This document shows positions 36,138 to 44,728 of a DNA stretch of 63,225 nucleotides, one piece after another. The translations under genes and the position numbers were made by a program. Positions within the stretch are counted from its first letter, which is position 1. Every line of letters starts with the position of its first letter. The notes below the pieces were generated by a model. It was not told the DNA's origin. It ran no database searches and was given only the letters and a program-made list of their open reading frames with translations. This DNA is from Spirochaetaceae bacterium (lineage in GTDB: Bacteria > Spirochaetota > Spirochaetia > SZUA-6 > Bin103): positions 1-63,225 of the forward strand of contig JAPPKD010000323.1 of the NCBI GenBank assembly GCA_028820215.1, written 5' to 3'.

Positions 36138-37868
36138 ATGCATGAACGCCCACTGCCCGAAACCACCCTGGAACTGACCGCCCCGATGCCGGCGCCGCAC
36201 TGGGCGCTCCTGGAACGCCGGCTCATGGCCGCCCTCCCGGATGCGATCGAGGAGTTCTACGCAAAGTACTTCGACGAGCGCGGCTACCTGCTGTGCTACC
36301 CGCGCTGGGGGGCGCTGGACGGCCCCGACGACGCGGCGGAGAACGTCACCGGCTGGACGGAGCTCTACGCGCTCGGCGGACCGGAGCGGGTGCTGGATCT
36401 GTACCGCCATGGCATCGAGGGCCACATGCAGCAGTACACCGAGGCGCGCACCGTCGAGTGCCCGCTGGCGCGCGACGGCATGTATTACAAGGAGTTCCCG
36501 ACCAGCTTCGACTTCGTGCACAACGCCGAGGGCTTCCACGGCCTGTTCCAGCAGGGGCTGGCCGAACCGTGGGACCCCACCTATCAGGCGCGCATGCGCC
36601 GCTACGCCGGCTTCTACATGGGCGAGGACCCCGGCGCCGCCAACTACGATCCCGAGCACCGCCTGATCCGCAGCGTGATGACCGGCAGCCGGGGCCCGGT
36701 CTTGCGCCGCACCACCCCCATCGACTGGGGGGGCGACCCGTTCGAGTGCGAGGGCCGCTTCACGCCGCTCCGCTGGCACCGCACCTGGCAGGACTATGTC
36801 GATCACTTCTCGATCTACCAGGACGTGACCGGCGACACCCCGTGCAACCTGGCGGTCACCGTGGTGGCGCTGAACGCCTACCTGTGCACGGGCGAGGCCA
36901 AGTACCGCGACTGGATCCTGGAGTACGCGGACGCGTGGGTGGAGCGCGCCGACGAGAACGGCGGCATCATCCCCAGCAACGTCGGCCTGGACGGCACCAT
37001 CGGCGGCGGCTCCGGCGGCCGATGGTGGGGGGCGGTGTACGGCTGGGACCACAAGGCGTACTTCCGCTCCCTGGCGCCGTACGGCTTCGGCAACGCGTTG
37101 CTCGTCTCCGGCGATCAGCGCTACGTGGACGTGTGGCGGCGCAACATCCAGGCGGTCAGCGCCCACGCGAAGGAAATCGACGGTGTGCTGCAGTACCCGC
37201 AGAAGCGCGGCGACGACGGCTGGTACGAGTTCACGCCGGAGCCCTACGACCACGGGGCCCTGGAGATGTACTACTGGTCGATGGCGGAAGGCGACCGCGC
37301 GCTGGCACGGCGCAGCCCGTGGGGTGCCTACCTGTCGGGAGACGACCCGGACTATCCCGTCGCGGCGCTGGCCGGCGAGCTTGCCGCGCTGCGCGAGGCG
37401 GTGCAGCGCATGCGGGAGGACGAGAGCACCCCGGACACGCGGCTGTCGGAGAGCATGAACGCCATGAATCCGGGCGCCTGCATCTGGCGGCTAGTGGAGC
37501 TGATGCTCGGCGGCCTGCCCTCACGGCACATCGGCGTCGCATGGCACACCCGCGTGCGTTACTTCGACCTGGACCGCGGCCGCGCCGGAATCCCGGAGGA
37601 CGTGGCGTCGCTGGTCGACTCGATGAGCGACGACGAAGTGACCGTCACGCTGGTCAACCTCAGCCCCGCACGCCGCCACGCGTTGGCCCTGCAGGCCGGC
37701 GCCTATGCCGAGCACCAGTTCACGGCGGTGGAGGTCAACGGCACCACCACTGCCCTGGACGAACCGGCCGTCACCGTGCACCTGGCGCCGGGCGCCGGCG
37801 CCAGGTGCACCCTCAAGATGAAGCGCTACGCCAACCAGCCGACGCACGCATTCCCGGGGATTCGCTAG
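36138..37868 (+). CDS. Alpha/alpha-toroid protein of unknown function
   Basis: I cannot name a family for this 576-residue protein. Residues about 60-430 show a helical-toroid pattern with aromatic-rich turns (WRNIQAV, YGWDHKAYFRSL, FRYAGFYMGEDPG-like motifs) and a GGGSGGRWWG loop near residue 293; the last 100 residues are a beta sandwich (VTVTLVNLSP, FTAVEVNG). This resembles uronate- or rhamnose-processing six-hairpin enzymes. It has no signal peptide. It converges with the sulfatase gene (9-base gap), so it may act on desulfated sugars. Confidence 0.75.
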   Translation: MHERPLPETTLELTAPMPAPHWALLERRLMAALPDAIEEFYAKYFDERGYLLCYPRWGALDGPDDAAENVTGWTELYALGGPERVLDLYRHGIEGHMQQYTEARTVECPLARDGMYYKEFPTSFDFVHNAEGFHGLFQQGLAEPWDPTYQARMRRYAGFYMGEDPGAANYDPEHRLIRSVMTGSRGPVLRRTTPIDWGGDPFECEGRFTPLRWHRTWQDYVDHFSIYQDVTGDTPCNLAVTVVALNAYLCTGEAKYRDWILEYADAWVERADENGGIIPSNVGLDGTIGGGSGGRWWGAVYGWDHKAYFRSLAPYGFGNALLVSGDQRYVDVWRRNIQAVSAHAKEIDGVLQYPQKRGDDGWYEFTPEPYDHGALEMYYWSMAEGDRALARRSPWGAYLSGDDPDYPVAALAGELAALREAVQRMREDESTPDTRLSESMNAMNPGACIWRLVELMLGGLPSRHIGVAWHTRVRYFDLDRGRAGIPEDVASLVDSMSDDEVTVTLVNLSPARRHALALQAGAYAEHQFTAVEVNGTTTALDEPAVTVHLAPGAGARCTLKMKRYANQPTHAFPGIR

Positions 37869-37877
37869 GCCGGCCGG

Positions 37878-39434
37878 TCAGCCGAACTGCTGCGGGATGA
37901 CGCCGCCGCCCTTGAGGTCGGGATAGGGCAGCCAGCGGGCGCCGTACAGATCGCCTTCCGCGTCGAAGACGCGGCCGTCGCTCAGCATGTACTGGTTGGG
38001 GGTCGACGGCTTCAGCCCGGACAGGAATTGCGGCAACCGTTCGCGGTCGGCGGCGAGCTGCCGGTGCACCCCGTCCCAACTGAACCCGTCGAACAGCGCC
38101 GCGCGCATCTGGTGGCAGCGCTCGGCATGCCGCGGGTCGGCGGCCAGGTTCGTGGTCTCTCCCGGGTCGCAACGCATGTCGAACAGCACCGGCCGGCCGC
38201 CTTCGACCTCGACGTACTTCCAGTCGCGGTCGCGCACCAGCCGCATCGCCTGGTGCGGCTCGAGCTCCTTGCTCTCCGTCAATCCGCGGACCCGGTTGCC
38301 GTAGGCGTAATACGCACTCGGGGCGTAGCGACGGGGTGCCGCGTCGCTCACCGGGTCGGCCAGCAGCGGGCTCAAATCCACGCCGTCCAGGTCCGGCGGG
38401 ATCGGCAGGCCGGCCAACGCGCAGGTGGTCGGAAACAGGTCCAGCAGCGACGCCGGATGCGCGACCCGCGCGCTGCCCGGCGCGATGCCCGGCCCCGACA
38501 TCAGGAGCGGGACGCCCACTGACGGCTCGAAGTGGACGGTCTTCCCCCACAGGCCGTGGTGGCCGGCCAACTCGCCGTGGTCGCTGGTGTAGATGACGAT
38601 GGTGTCGTCGAGCAGGCCGGCGGCATCCAGCCCGCGCACCAGCTCGCCGATGCAGTCGTCCACGAAGTCCACGCAGGCGTAGTACGCCTCGCGCGCGCGG
38701 AGTTGCTGCTCGGCGGTCAGCTCCTCCCCCACCTCGTCGGCGAAGCAGCCGCGCGCGTAGTCGTCGAGCCCGTCCGGGAAGTCGGCCGGCAACTCCGCCG
38801 GCGGCACGCGGTCGCGGTAGCGCCGGATGTAGCGGCCGGGAGCCGTGAACGGCGAGTGCGGGCGGCTGTAGGAGGCGCACAGGAACCAGGGTGTATCCGG
38901 CTGGGAGTCGTGGTGCTCCAGCAGGAAGGCCAGCGACTCGCGCGTGACCACGTTCTCCTGCAGCAGGCTCTCCGGGATCTCCGTGACGCCTGCGCCCGAA
39001 GCCCCGGCGTAGACCGGGAAGTAGTCGATCGGGTCGATCTGGTGGCCCAGCCCGTGGCGCAGGTCGCCGTACGGGCGGTGCTGGAACCCCTGCATCTGGT
39101 CGGCGCCGCCGAAGTGCATCTTGCCGACCAGGCAGGTGCGGTAGCCGTGCGCGGCGAAATGGCCGGGCCAGGTAACGTGCTCGGGGAAGATCACCCAGTG
39201 GTTGTTCCAGGCCGCGCAGCGGTGCGCCTCCTTGGCGGTCATCAGGCACATGCGCGACGGAGTGCACACCGGGCTGGCGCACAGCGCGGTGTCGAACTGC
39301 ACCGCGTCCGCGGCGATCGCGTCCAGCGCCTGGGTGCGCACGATCGGGTCGCCCGCGAACCCTGATACCAGCGGCGCATGCTGATCGGTGAGCAGCAGCA
39401 GGATGTTTGGCCGCCGCGCTGGCCGGGATGCCAT
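37878..39434 (-). CDS. Type I sulfatase (Cys-type)
   Basis: This 518-residue arylsulfatase-family enzyme hydrolyses sulfate esters. The formylglycine motif is SPVCTPSR with C at about residue 54, so activation needs a formylglycine-generating enzyme, not seen in this window. Metal-binding segments are NILLLLTDQHAPL at the N-terminus and YTSDHGELAGHHGLWGKT in the middle. There is no signal peptide, which implies cytoplasmic desulfation of imported sugars or phosphonates. Its ATG overlaps the stop of the upstream cupin gene (ATGA). Choline-sulfatase-like and glycan sulfatases both fit. Confidence 0.92.
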   Translation of the reverse strand: MASRPARRPNILLLLTDQHAPLVSGFAGDPIVRTQALDAIAADAVQFDTALCASPVCTPSRMCLMTAKEAHRCAAWNNHWVIFPEHVTWPGHFAAHGYRTCLVGKMHFGGADQMQGFQHRPYGDLRHGLGHQIDPIDYFPVYAGASGAGVTEIPESLLQENVVTRESLAFLLEHHDSQPDTPWFLCASYSRPHSPFTAPGRYIRRYRDRVPPAELPADFPDGLDDYARGCFADEVGEELTAEQQLRAREAYYACVDFVDDCIGELVRGLDAAGLLDDTIVIYTSDHGELAGHHGLWGKTVHFEPSVGVPLLMSGPGIAPGSARVAHPASLLDLFPTTCALAGLPIPPDLDGVDLSPLLADPVSDAAPRRYAPSAYYAYGNRVRGLTESKELEPHQAMRLVRDRDWKYVEVEGGRPVLFDMRCDPGETTNLAADPRHAERCHQMRAALFDGFSWDGVHRQLAADRERLPQFLSGLKPSTPNQYMLSDGRVFDAEGDLYGARWLPYPDLKGGGVIPQQFG

Positions 39435-39787
39435 CAGGCCGGCCCGAAGTACTGGTTGAACTTCTCCGCGTAGTCTTCGCGCACGGGGCTGAAGACATCG
39501 AGCGCCTTCACCGGCCCGTCGATCGGCCGCGCGCTGTGCGGGGTGTCCGGCGGGATGATGAACATGTCCCCGGGCTCGCAGATGCGGGACTCGTCGCCGA
39601 TGACCAGCTCCATGCGGCCTTCGATGAGCAGGCCCGCCTGCTCGTGCGGGTGTTGGTGCATGGGCACGAAGCTGCCCGGCTCCATCTCCAGGTAGGAGAG
39701 CATGATCCGTTTCCCGTAGGGCGTGCGCGCACGCACGCCGGGCACCAGCTCGATCGATTCGTAGTCCTTGATCCTGATGAACGGCAT
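39434..39787 (-). CDS. Cupin-domain protein upstream of the sulfatase
   Basis: This 117-residue single cupin has the first motif in PMHQHPHEQAGLLIEG (three histidines and a glutamate for metal) and the second in GDMFIIPPDTPHSARP. ATG 39787 gives a normal start MPFIRIKDYES; ATG 39817 would add ten residues. It is the first gene of the cupin-sulfatase pair and probably acts on, or responds to, a small sugar substrate. It is not closely related to the cupin at 15.95 kb. Confidence 0.83.
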   Translation of the reverse strand: MPFIRIKDYESIELVPGVRARTPYGKRIMLSYLEMEPGSFVPMHQHPHEQAGLLIEGRMELVIGDESRICEPGDMFIIPPDTPHSARPIDGPVKALDVFSPVREDYAEKFNQYFGPA

Positions 39788-39891
39788 GGTGCAGACGGTG
39801 GCATGCGGGCACGCCAACGGTCACCTGCCCCATATACTGGATCTTCCGAATCGAGCCCGCTCTCCTTCGTGCGGCGGCCGCGCACGTCCAC

Positions 39892-40599
39892 CTACGCCGT
39901 CCCGCGGTTTGCCGGCGAGTTGCCCCGATCCCCCGAGATTCTTCGTCTGACCTCCATCGTCGCATCCATGACCTCAGCAGGGAGAGACTCCAACTCTTCC
40001 CCCAACTGAGCCCTTACCCCCTGCCAGAGTGGCTCCATCGACTCGACCAGCCCGTACTCCGCCATAGTCCGTTTTACGCTCGGCCCTTGCCCGGCAGCCG
40101 CTGCACTCATTAGCGAATTCGCCACCCGCTGTTGCTCTCGCTCCCGAAACTCGTCGCCGCCAACGCGGAGAGCGTGGCCCATTTGCTCCAAGGACTCCGG
40201 CCATCTGCCACGACGCGCCAGCACATCGGAGAGCGTCTGTCGTGCCATTGGGTTGCTCTCTCCGAGTTCCACCGCACGGCGAGCGTATCTCTCGGCCTCC
40301 GTCCAGCGTTCCTCATTTCGCTGGGCCAAAATCGCCTGCGCCCAGATAGCCCACGACTCGTCAAGATCAGGATAGATGTCGATCGTCGTACTCGATACGG
40401 ACTCCGCATGCGCATGTCTTCCGTTAGTCATCAACCAGCTGCTCAGAGCAGCCAGCGCCTCGCTAGCAGGGCGTAGAAGTTCCGGAGGATCCTCCCGCCG
40501 AAGATAAGACGAAGCAAGCTCGATCACTTCGATAATCCTATCTAATTCACCGCGCTTTGCAGCAATCACACCTCGATAAACCGCGGATCTTAGAGGCAT
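39892..40599 (-). pseudogene. Fragment 4 (TPR C-terminus) of a broken STAND ATPase gene
   Basis: This open stretch in a third frame continues the TPR region of the broken gene to its natural end. It reads RSAVYRGVIAAKRGEL onward with helix-pair repeats such as AERYARRAVELGESNP and LARRGRWPESLEQMGHAL, then a basic tail. It joins fragment 3 near 40600, where that frame loses TPR character (a one-base insertion or two-base deletion on the coding strand fits). An ATG at 40599 could in principle start it, but no ribosome site is visible, so I read it as the 3' end of a decayed gene. Confidence 0.75.
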
Positions 40600-41080
40600 A
40601 TACACGCATTTTCGTGGAGTCTGTGACGCGTACGTAATCTCTAACAGTGTCCAACACACTCAACGCATCATCGTACTCTTCTCGGCTCATTTGAGCCGCA
40701 CCATTCCTCGAAAGAGCGGTCACAACGATCACTCGAAGCTCTTCACTGTCGGATTCATTGACGAACTCGACGACCGCCTCGCGCGTGCCAAACGCCTCAT
40801 CACTTCTTCCCATACCTGCGAGTACGTCACTCCTTTTCGAGAGCACCATGGCACCAACTTGGCGCAGGCTAGACGCATCTGTTGCACGAACGAACTCTGA
40901 CGCCCGATGTAACGCAGCCACCGCTTCCTCATGTCTTCCCAATCTATCAAGGAGCAAACCGCTCACCCACCATACGATAGCGGAAGCTAACCGGGCCACG
41001 ACTGTTGTGTCGGACCGGTCAACACGGTCGGTCGCCTGCGTTAGCACGGACAAGGCCTCACTATGTCGCTCCAGCGCCAT
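40547..41080 (-). pseudogene. Fragment 3 (TPR repeats) of a broken STAND ATPase gene
   Basis: This fragment holds three or four TPR-like repeats: ALERHSEALSVLTQATDRV, LDRLGRHEEAVAALHRASEF, LAGMGRSDEAFGTREAVV and MSREEYDDALSVLDTVRDYV. It starts at an internal ATG (MALERHSEAL); the same frame is open and repeat-like a little further upstream to about 41100, where fragment 2 stops making sense. The last 15 codons before its stop (after MRVYA near 40605) are out-of-frame noise. The pattern shows a frame break on each side rather than a separate small gene. Confidence 0.78.
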
Positions 41081-41912
41081 GAGCGAAACTCCTCTTAATC
41101 CTAACGAAGTGACGATAAATAGTACGGAACCTACGCAGGGCCTCACTAGGAATCCGGTCGAACGCGTCGATAGCGTCTTGAAAGCGACCCTGTTGGACCA
41201 ATAAAGTCGCGAGTTTCAGCCATGCGAAGCCATTGTGAGGCTCATCGTCAACCGCATTTTGCCATACTTGCTCGGCCTCCATGAAACGTTCCTCGTCGAC
41301 CAGCCTAGCCGCGCGTCGTGTCCACTCCTGGAAGTTTGCCCCGTATGATTGTTCTTTGAACACCACTGCGAGCTCGGTCATAACAGGGGCGTTCTGACCG
41401 ATACGATCAACAACGATGTCGACTGCGTGACTAAGCCAATCACCGCGTCCTGCGAATCCCAGGTCGCCCGCAACACGGGGAGCCAGAACGCTGAGCCACT
41501 CAGACAGCTCATCTGCATCCACGCCTTCGGCACGTAGAGACGCCAGAGCGATAGGGTACATCTCCCTCATCCCGGAGGAACCGAACAACTCGTGGAGGAA
41601 CGCAACAAGTCGTTCGAGGCGATCGCGACTCGTGCGCGAGAAGCGTAGCAGGTAGTAGATGTTGTAGAACCGATCGGCGACATCGTACCGGGTCCGTTTT
41701 TCGTGACGGAACCGCACGGCCCTCACATACGATCTGTCCTGCAACTGCTTGAGCTGCGCGCTAACGTGCGAGGAGCTCAAGCGCGCAGCGTCGGCCACTT
41801 CCTTCGCCAGCATCGGTCTCCAGCCTTCGGACAGGCAGTGAAACACCTTGCGACCCTGGACCGGCAAACCCTCGACCAATGCCTTGAAGTACGGCGTCTG
41901 TCCGTCAATCAA
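41061..41912 (-). pseudogene. Fragment 2 (winged helix plus first TPRs) of a broken STAND ATPase gene
   Basis: The fragment begins TTGATTGAC, directly overlapping the TGA of fragment 1. It encodes IDGQTPYFKALVEGLPVQ and a winged-helix DNA- or protein-binding domain (ARLSSSHVSAQLKQL), a helical linker (RFYNIYYLLRFSRTSRDRL), and one or two TPRs (EAEQVWQNAVDDEPHNGFAW, LVQQGRFQDAIDAFDRIP). In intact relatives, as I remember them, the ATPase and this domain are one polypeptide joined by LERLIDxxTPYF. Adding one base at the junction restores exactly that joint, so a one-base deletion is the simple explanation. It runs out of frame near 41100. Confidence 0.8.
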
Positions 41913-42724
41913 CGTTCCAGATCTTCCATCGCCGAGCCGAGAGGCGCCTCGATCAGCATCCGACAGGCAAGTGCCAGCAATCGGGGGTTTCCACCAGTGA
42001 GACGCCGGATGGTCTCCAAGCGACCGTGCTCCAGGTTCAAGTTCTTACAGACCTCGGGCATACCCTCGCGCTCGGCGGTCGTCATGAGTATCCTGCGGGC
42101 GTCCTTCTCACCAACACTATCGAGCTTGAAGATGCGGAAGAACTCGTAGAAGGGTTGGCCGTAGCTACCGATGGCGTCAAAGAACGCGTTGGCGGATCCC
42201 AAAAGCAGGACTTCGGGGCGTTCCATCAACGTGGCGCGCAGATCGTAGACCTCCCTTTCGTCCTGTATTTGTCCGAGGACGGCATCGATGTTCTCCACAA
42301 AGAGAATCAGCCGCTTACCGCTCTCCTGGCTGAAATCCATGAGAGCTGCAAGCGCATACGCAGCCAGCAACTGCGTATCTTGTTCGCTATTGGTCAGCGC
42401 GTCCGCTCTGTGCGCCCACCGATTCTCCTCAGTGACGCGGGTAAGGTGACGCAGAGCGGCGACCCAGAAATCCGCCAAATTCACGACCCCATAGCTCTCC
42501 TCGTGAAACGCAACGGGCTGCCAATGATTGCTGAGTCCCGTGTCGTCTCCGATCGCGTACAAGCAACGGAGCCCGAGCGTCGTTTTTCCCATGCCGCGAG
42601 GGCCGATGAGCATCATGTGCTGACAGGGACGGTGGGGTCGCTGCTCGCCGATTAGACGTAGCATCTCCGCAAGTGTGTCCTGGCGCGCCACGAAGGTCCG
42701 CTTCAACTCGTCAGGAGTAGAGAT
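41909..42724 (-). pseudogene. Fragment 1 (P-loop ATPase) of a broken STAND ATPase gene
   Basis: This is the NTPase part of a STAND-type regulator. Walker A is GPRGMGKTT (residues 41-49 counted from codon 42724) and Walker B-like LILFVENID follows near 150; RRLTGGNPRLLALACRML is the helical lid. The expected start MSTPxELK is present as ISTPDELK with ATC at 42722-42724 in place of ATG; the next possible start is TTG 42706. A TGA right after DLER ends the frame where the next fragment continues. Lost start and three frame breaks together mark decay. Base composition is less GC-rich than flanking genes. Confidence 0.82.
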
Positions 42725-43673
42725 CTCGCAGCACGGAACCGAACGTCCGCTCGCTACTATGTCGCAGGCGGCTGAGGTCTGCAGTACGCACACCGTTACG
42801 GCTCTTGCAGGCGTGGTCCAGTATGGCGCGCGCCATTTCGTGTTCCTGCTCGTCGAGTGCGGTTTCAAGGCGTGTTGCGTAATGGTCCAAGTGGGCCGTT
42901 CCGCTTTCACCGGCGAGCCGCTCGGCAAAGCACCGATCGATCGTCACGGGTGAGACGCGCGACGAGTCGCCACCACACACGTCGCGAAGCTTCGAGTAGA
43001 AGAGTTGCACGTGGTACGGCACGGGTTCCATCAGCAGGCCCAAGATCCGGGCGATGGACTCGCCATCGAGACGGAAGTCGACATCGAGGCCCAGTTCGTT
43101 GAGGAACGCAGTGGAAGTACCCGGTTCCCACGGATCAAGGCGGAACGGCACGAGGTCGTTGATCGACACCGATAGTCCGGCGCGCCGCAGTATTCCTTCG
43201 AGCCCGATGGACCCACCGACAAGCGTGTGGACCCTGCCCCGTAGCGACGGCGCCTGGCGCCACTGCCGGAGTCGGGCCAGCAGCAGATCGGCGTCGTGCT
43301 TCCGATCACCGGCCCGCAGTATTCGCGAGATGAGTATCGGCAGCTCATCCAGAATGATCAGCAGCTTGCCGCCGGACTCCGGCAGACTTGTCAAACGCGC
43401 CTGAAATTGAGCGGCGACGCGGTCCCAGTCGTTGCCAATCGCCTGCTTGAGCTCGACTCTCAAGACACCGAAGTCGACGTTGGCAGAGACGCTCTGGAGC
43501 GCGTTCTTGATGGCGTCCGAGAACGGAATCGCCTCAAAGCGGGTCCGATACCGGGGATCGGCCGCAATCGCGGCCAGCATGGCCGCTATGCAGTCTTCCG
43601 GACCATCCCGCCCCTACACGTCGACGTTGATGACGTTCCTCGCCCCGTGGGCGGATGATGGACGGACATACAT
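42711..43673 (-). pseudogene. Decayed AAA/STAND ATPase lacking Walker A
   Basis: From 43580 the frame encodes the middle and C-terminal parts of an ATPase: Walker B-like KLLIILDELPILI, a sensor-like HTLVGGSIGLEGIL, and a helical lid PVPYHVQLFYSKL. Upstream in the same frame an ATG at 43673 begins MYVRPSSAHGARNVINVDV, then TAG at 43614-43616, then GRDGPEDCIAA running into the gene. The first 20 residues look like the family N-terminus fused to the strand after the P-loop, so about 40-50 residues with Walker A were deleted, and a nonsense codon followed. The 3' end is also short of the usual final winged-helix segment. Confidence 0.78.
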
Positions 43674-43757
43674 GACAACGATTACTTTGGCAATAAACAA
43701 TTTGGCCAATGTTTCATTGTAAGTGAAGCGAGGTTCGGCATCACGCTGAACGGCGCC

Positions 43758-44726
43758 TCAGCCGGCCGTCAGCTCTTCGACCGGGTACTCGAAGTAGGCG
43801 GCGTTCACCAGTTGGTGGAGCGTGCGGCAATGCGCAAGCACGTCCCGCAGCAGTTCCCCGCGATCCTCACGGCGCGGCCACTCGTCGTGCACCAGGGCCG
43901 TCAGGCGGCCGGCCGTGTGGTGCGCATCCCCGCCGGGACGTACCGGCGGACCGGGGCCGATGGCGATGAGCGCCGTTGCCGTGTCGTCGAGCGCCCTGCG
44001 GAGCGATGCGGGCAACAGCGGGTCGGTGACCAGCAGGTCCATGACACGGGCCGGTTCGACCGAGACGCTGCCGAGGCGGTTGTAGGTCTCCAGGGCGTGA
44101 CAGCACCGCAGCAGGCTGGTCCAGTCGGCATCATCCGGCTCGCCGCTGATGCGCTCGGTGGCGAGCTGCGCCAGCAGCAGGGAGGCGGAGAGCTGCGCTC
44201 GCTCGACGGCGCGCCCGAGCTGCATGAAGCTCCAGCCCGTGTCGCGGTACATGGTCGCCGCGGCCACTCCCGACAGGGTGTCGACCTCCTCCGCCGTGCG
44301 CGCGTAGAAGCTCTCCGGAGAGGTGCGCCAGATGTTCTGGATCTCCAGGTCGCGGACGCGCAGGTAGGTCCGGTTGAGACACGTCCACACCTCGGCGCTG
44401 ATGCACTGCCGCATCTGGCGGGCGTTCTCGCGGCCGAGCGCAAGACAACTCCAGACGGAGTCCGCATGCAGGCGCTCGAAGGTGAGGTCGTCGGCCAGGG
44501 TGTAGGAGTCCGCCAGCGTGTAGTCCTCGCTGTCGAACGCTTCCAGGCTGCCCTCCGGCGGCTGCCGGCCGATGCCCTGGTAGATGCGGTGCCAGCCGAA
44601 GCGGATCTCCCGCACCGGGCGGTCCACCAGCGCCTCGGTCTGCAGCCGCAACAGGCGGCAGAGGTGCTGCGCGCGCTCGAGGTAACGGCTCATCCAGTAG
44701 AGGCCCTGGGCGCTGCGCGCAAGCAT
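43758..44726 (-). CDS. Alpha-E domain protein (DUF403)
   Basis: This 322-residue all-helical protein is the alpha-E family member usually encoded with a circularly permuted ATP-grasp ligase. It starts MLARSAQGLYWMSRYLERAQ, the diagnostic opening, and has repeated conserved acidic helices (FYARTAEEVDTLSGVAAATM, WSFMQLGRAVERAQ). The partner gene ends 2 bases upstream of its ATG. Comparative genomics predicts that the pair makes or modifies a peptide, often with a transglutaminase-like protease, but none is present here. Biochemical function is unproven. Confidence 0.92.
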   Translation of the reverse strand: MLARSAQGLYWMSRYLERAQHLCRLLRLQTEALVDRPVREIRFGWHRIYQGIGRQPPEGSLEAFDSEDYTLADSYTLADDLTFERLHADSVWSCLALGRENARQMRQCISAEVWTCLNRTYLRVRDLEIQNIWRTSPESFYARTAEEVDTLSGVAAATMYRDTGWSFMQLGRAVERAQLSASLLLAQLATERISGEPDDADWTSLLRCCHALETYNRLGSVSVEPARVMDLLVTDPLLPASLRRALDDTATALIAIGPGPPVRPGGDAHHTAGRLTALVHDEWPRREDRGELLRDVLAHCRTLHQLVNAAYFEYPVEELTAG

Positions 44727-44728
44727 GC

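Noticed and set aside
37878..37890. GC-rich GGCCGGCC near the toroid/sulfatase junction as a terminator
   Set aside because: It is an 8-base palindrome of common high-GC type without loop or U-run.
39829..39845. CCATATACTGG upstream of the cupin gene as a shared operator with 36067-36076
   Set aside because: Only the short AT core matches; two loose copies are not enough to support an operator.
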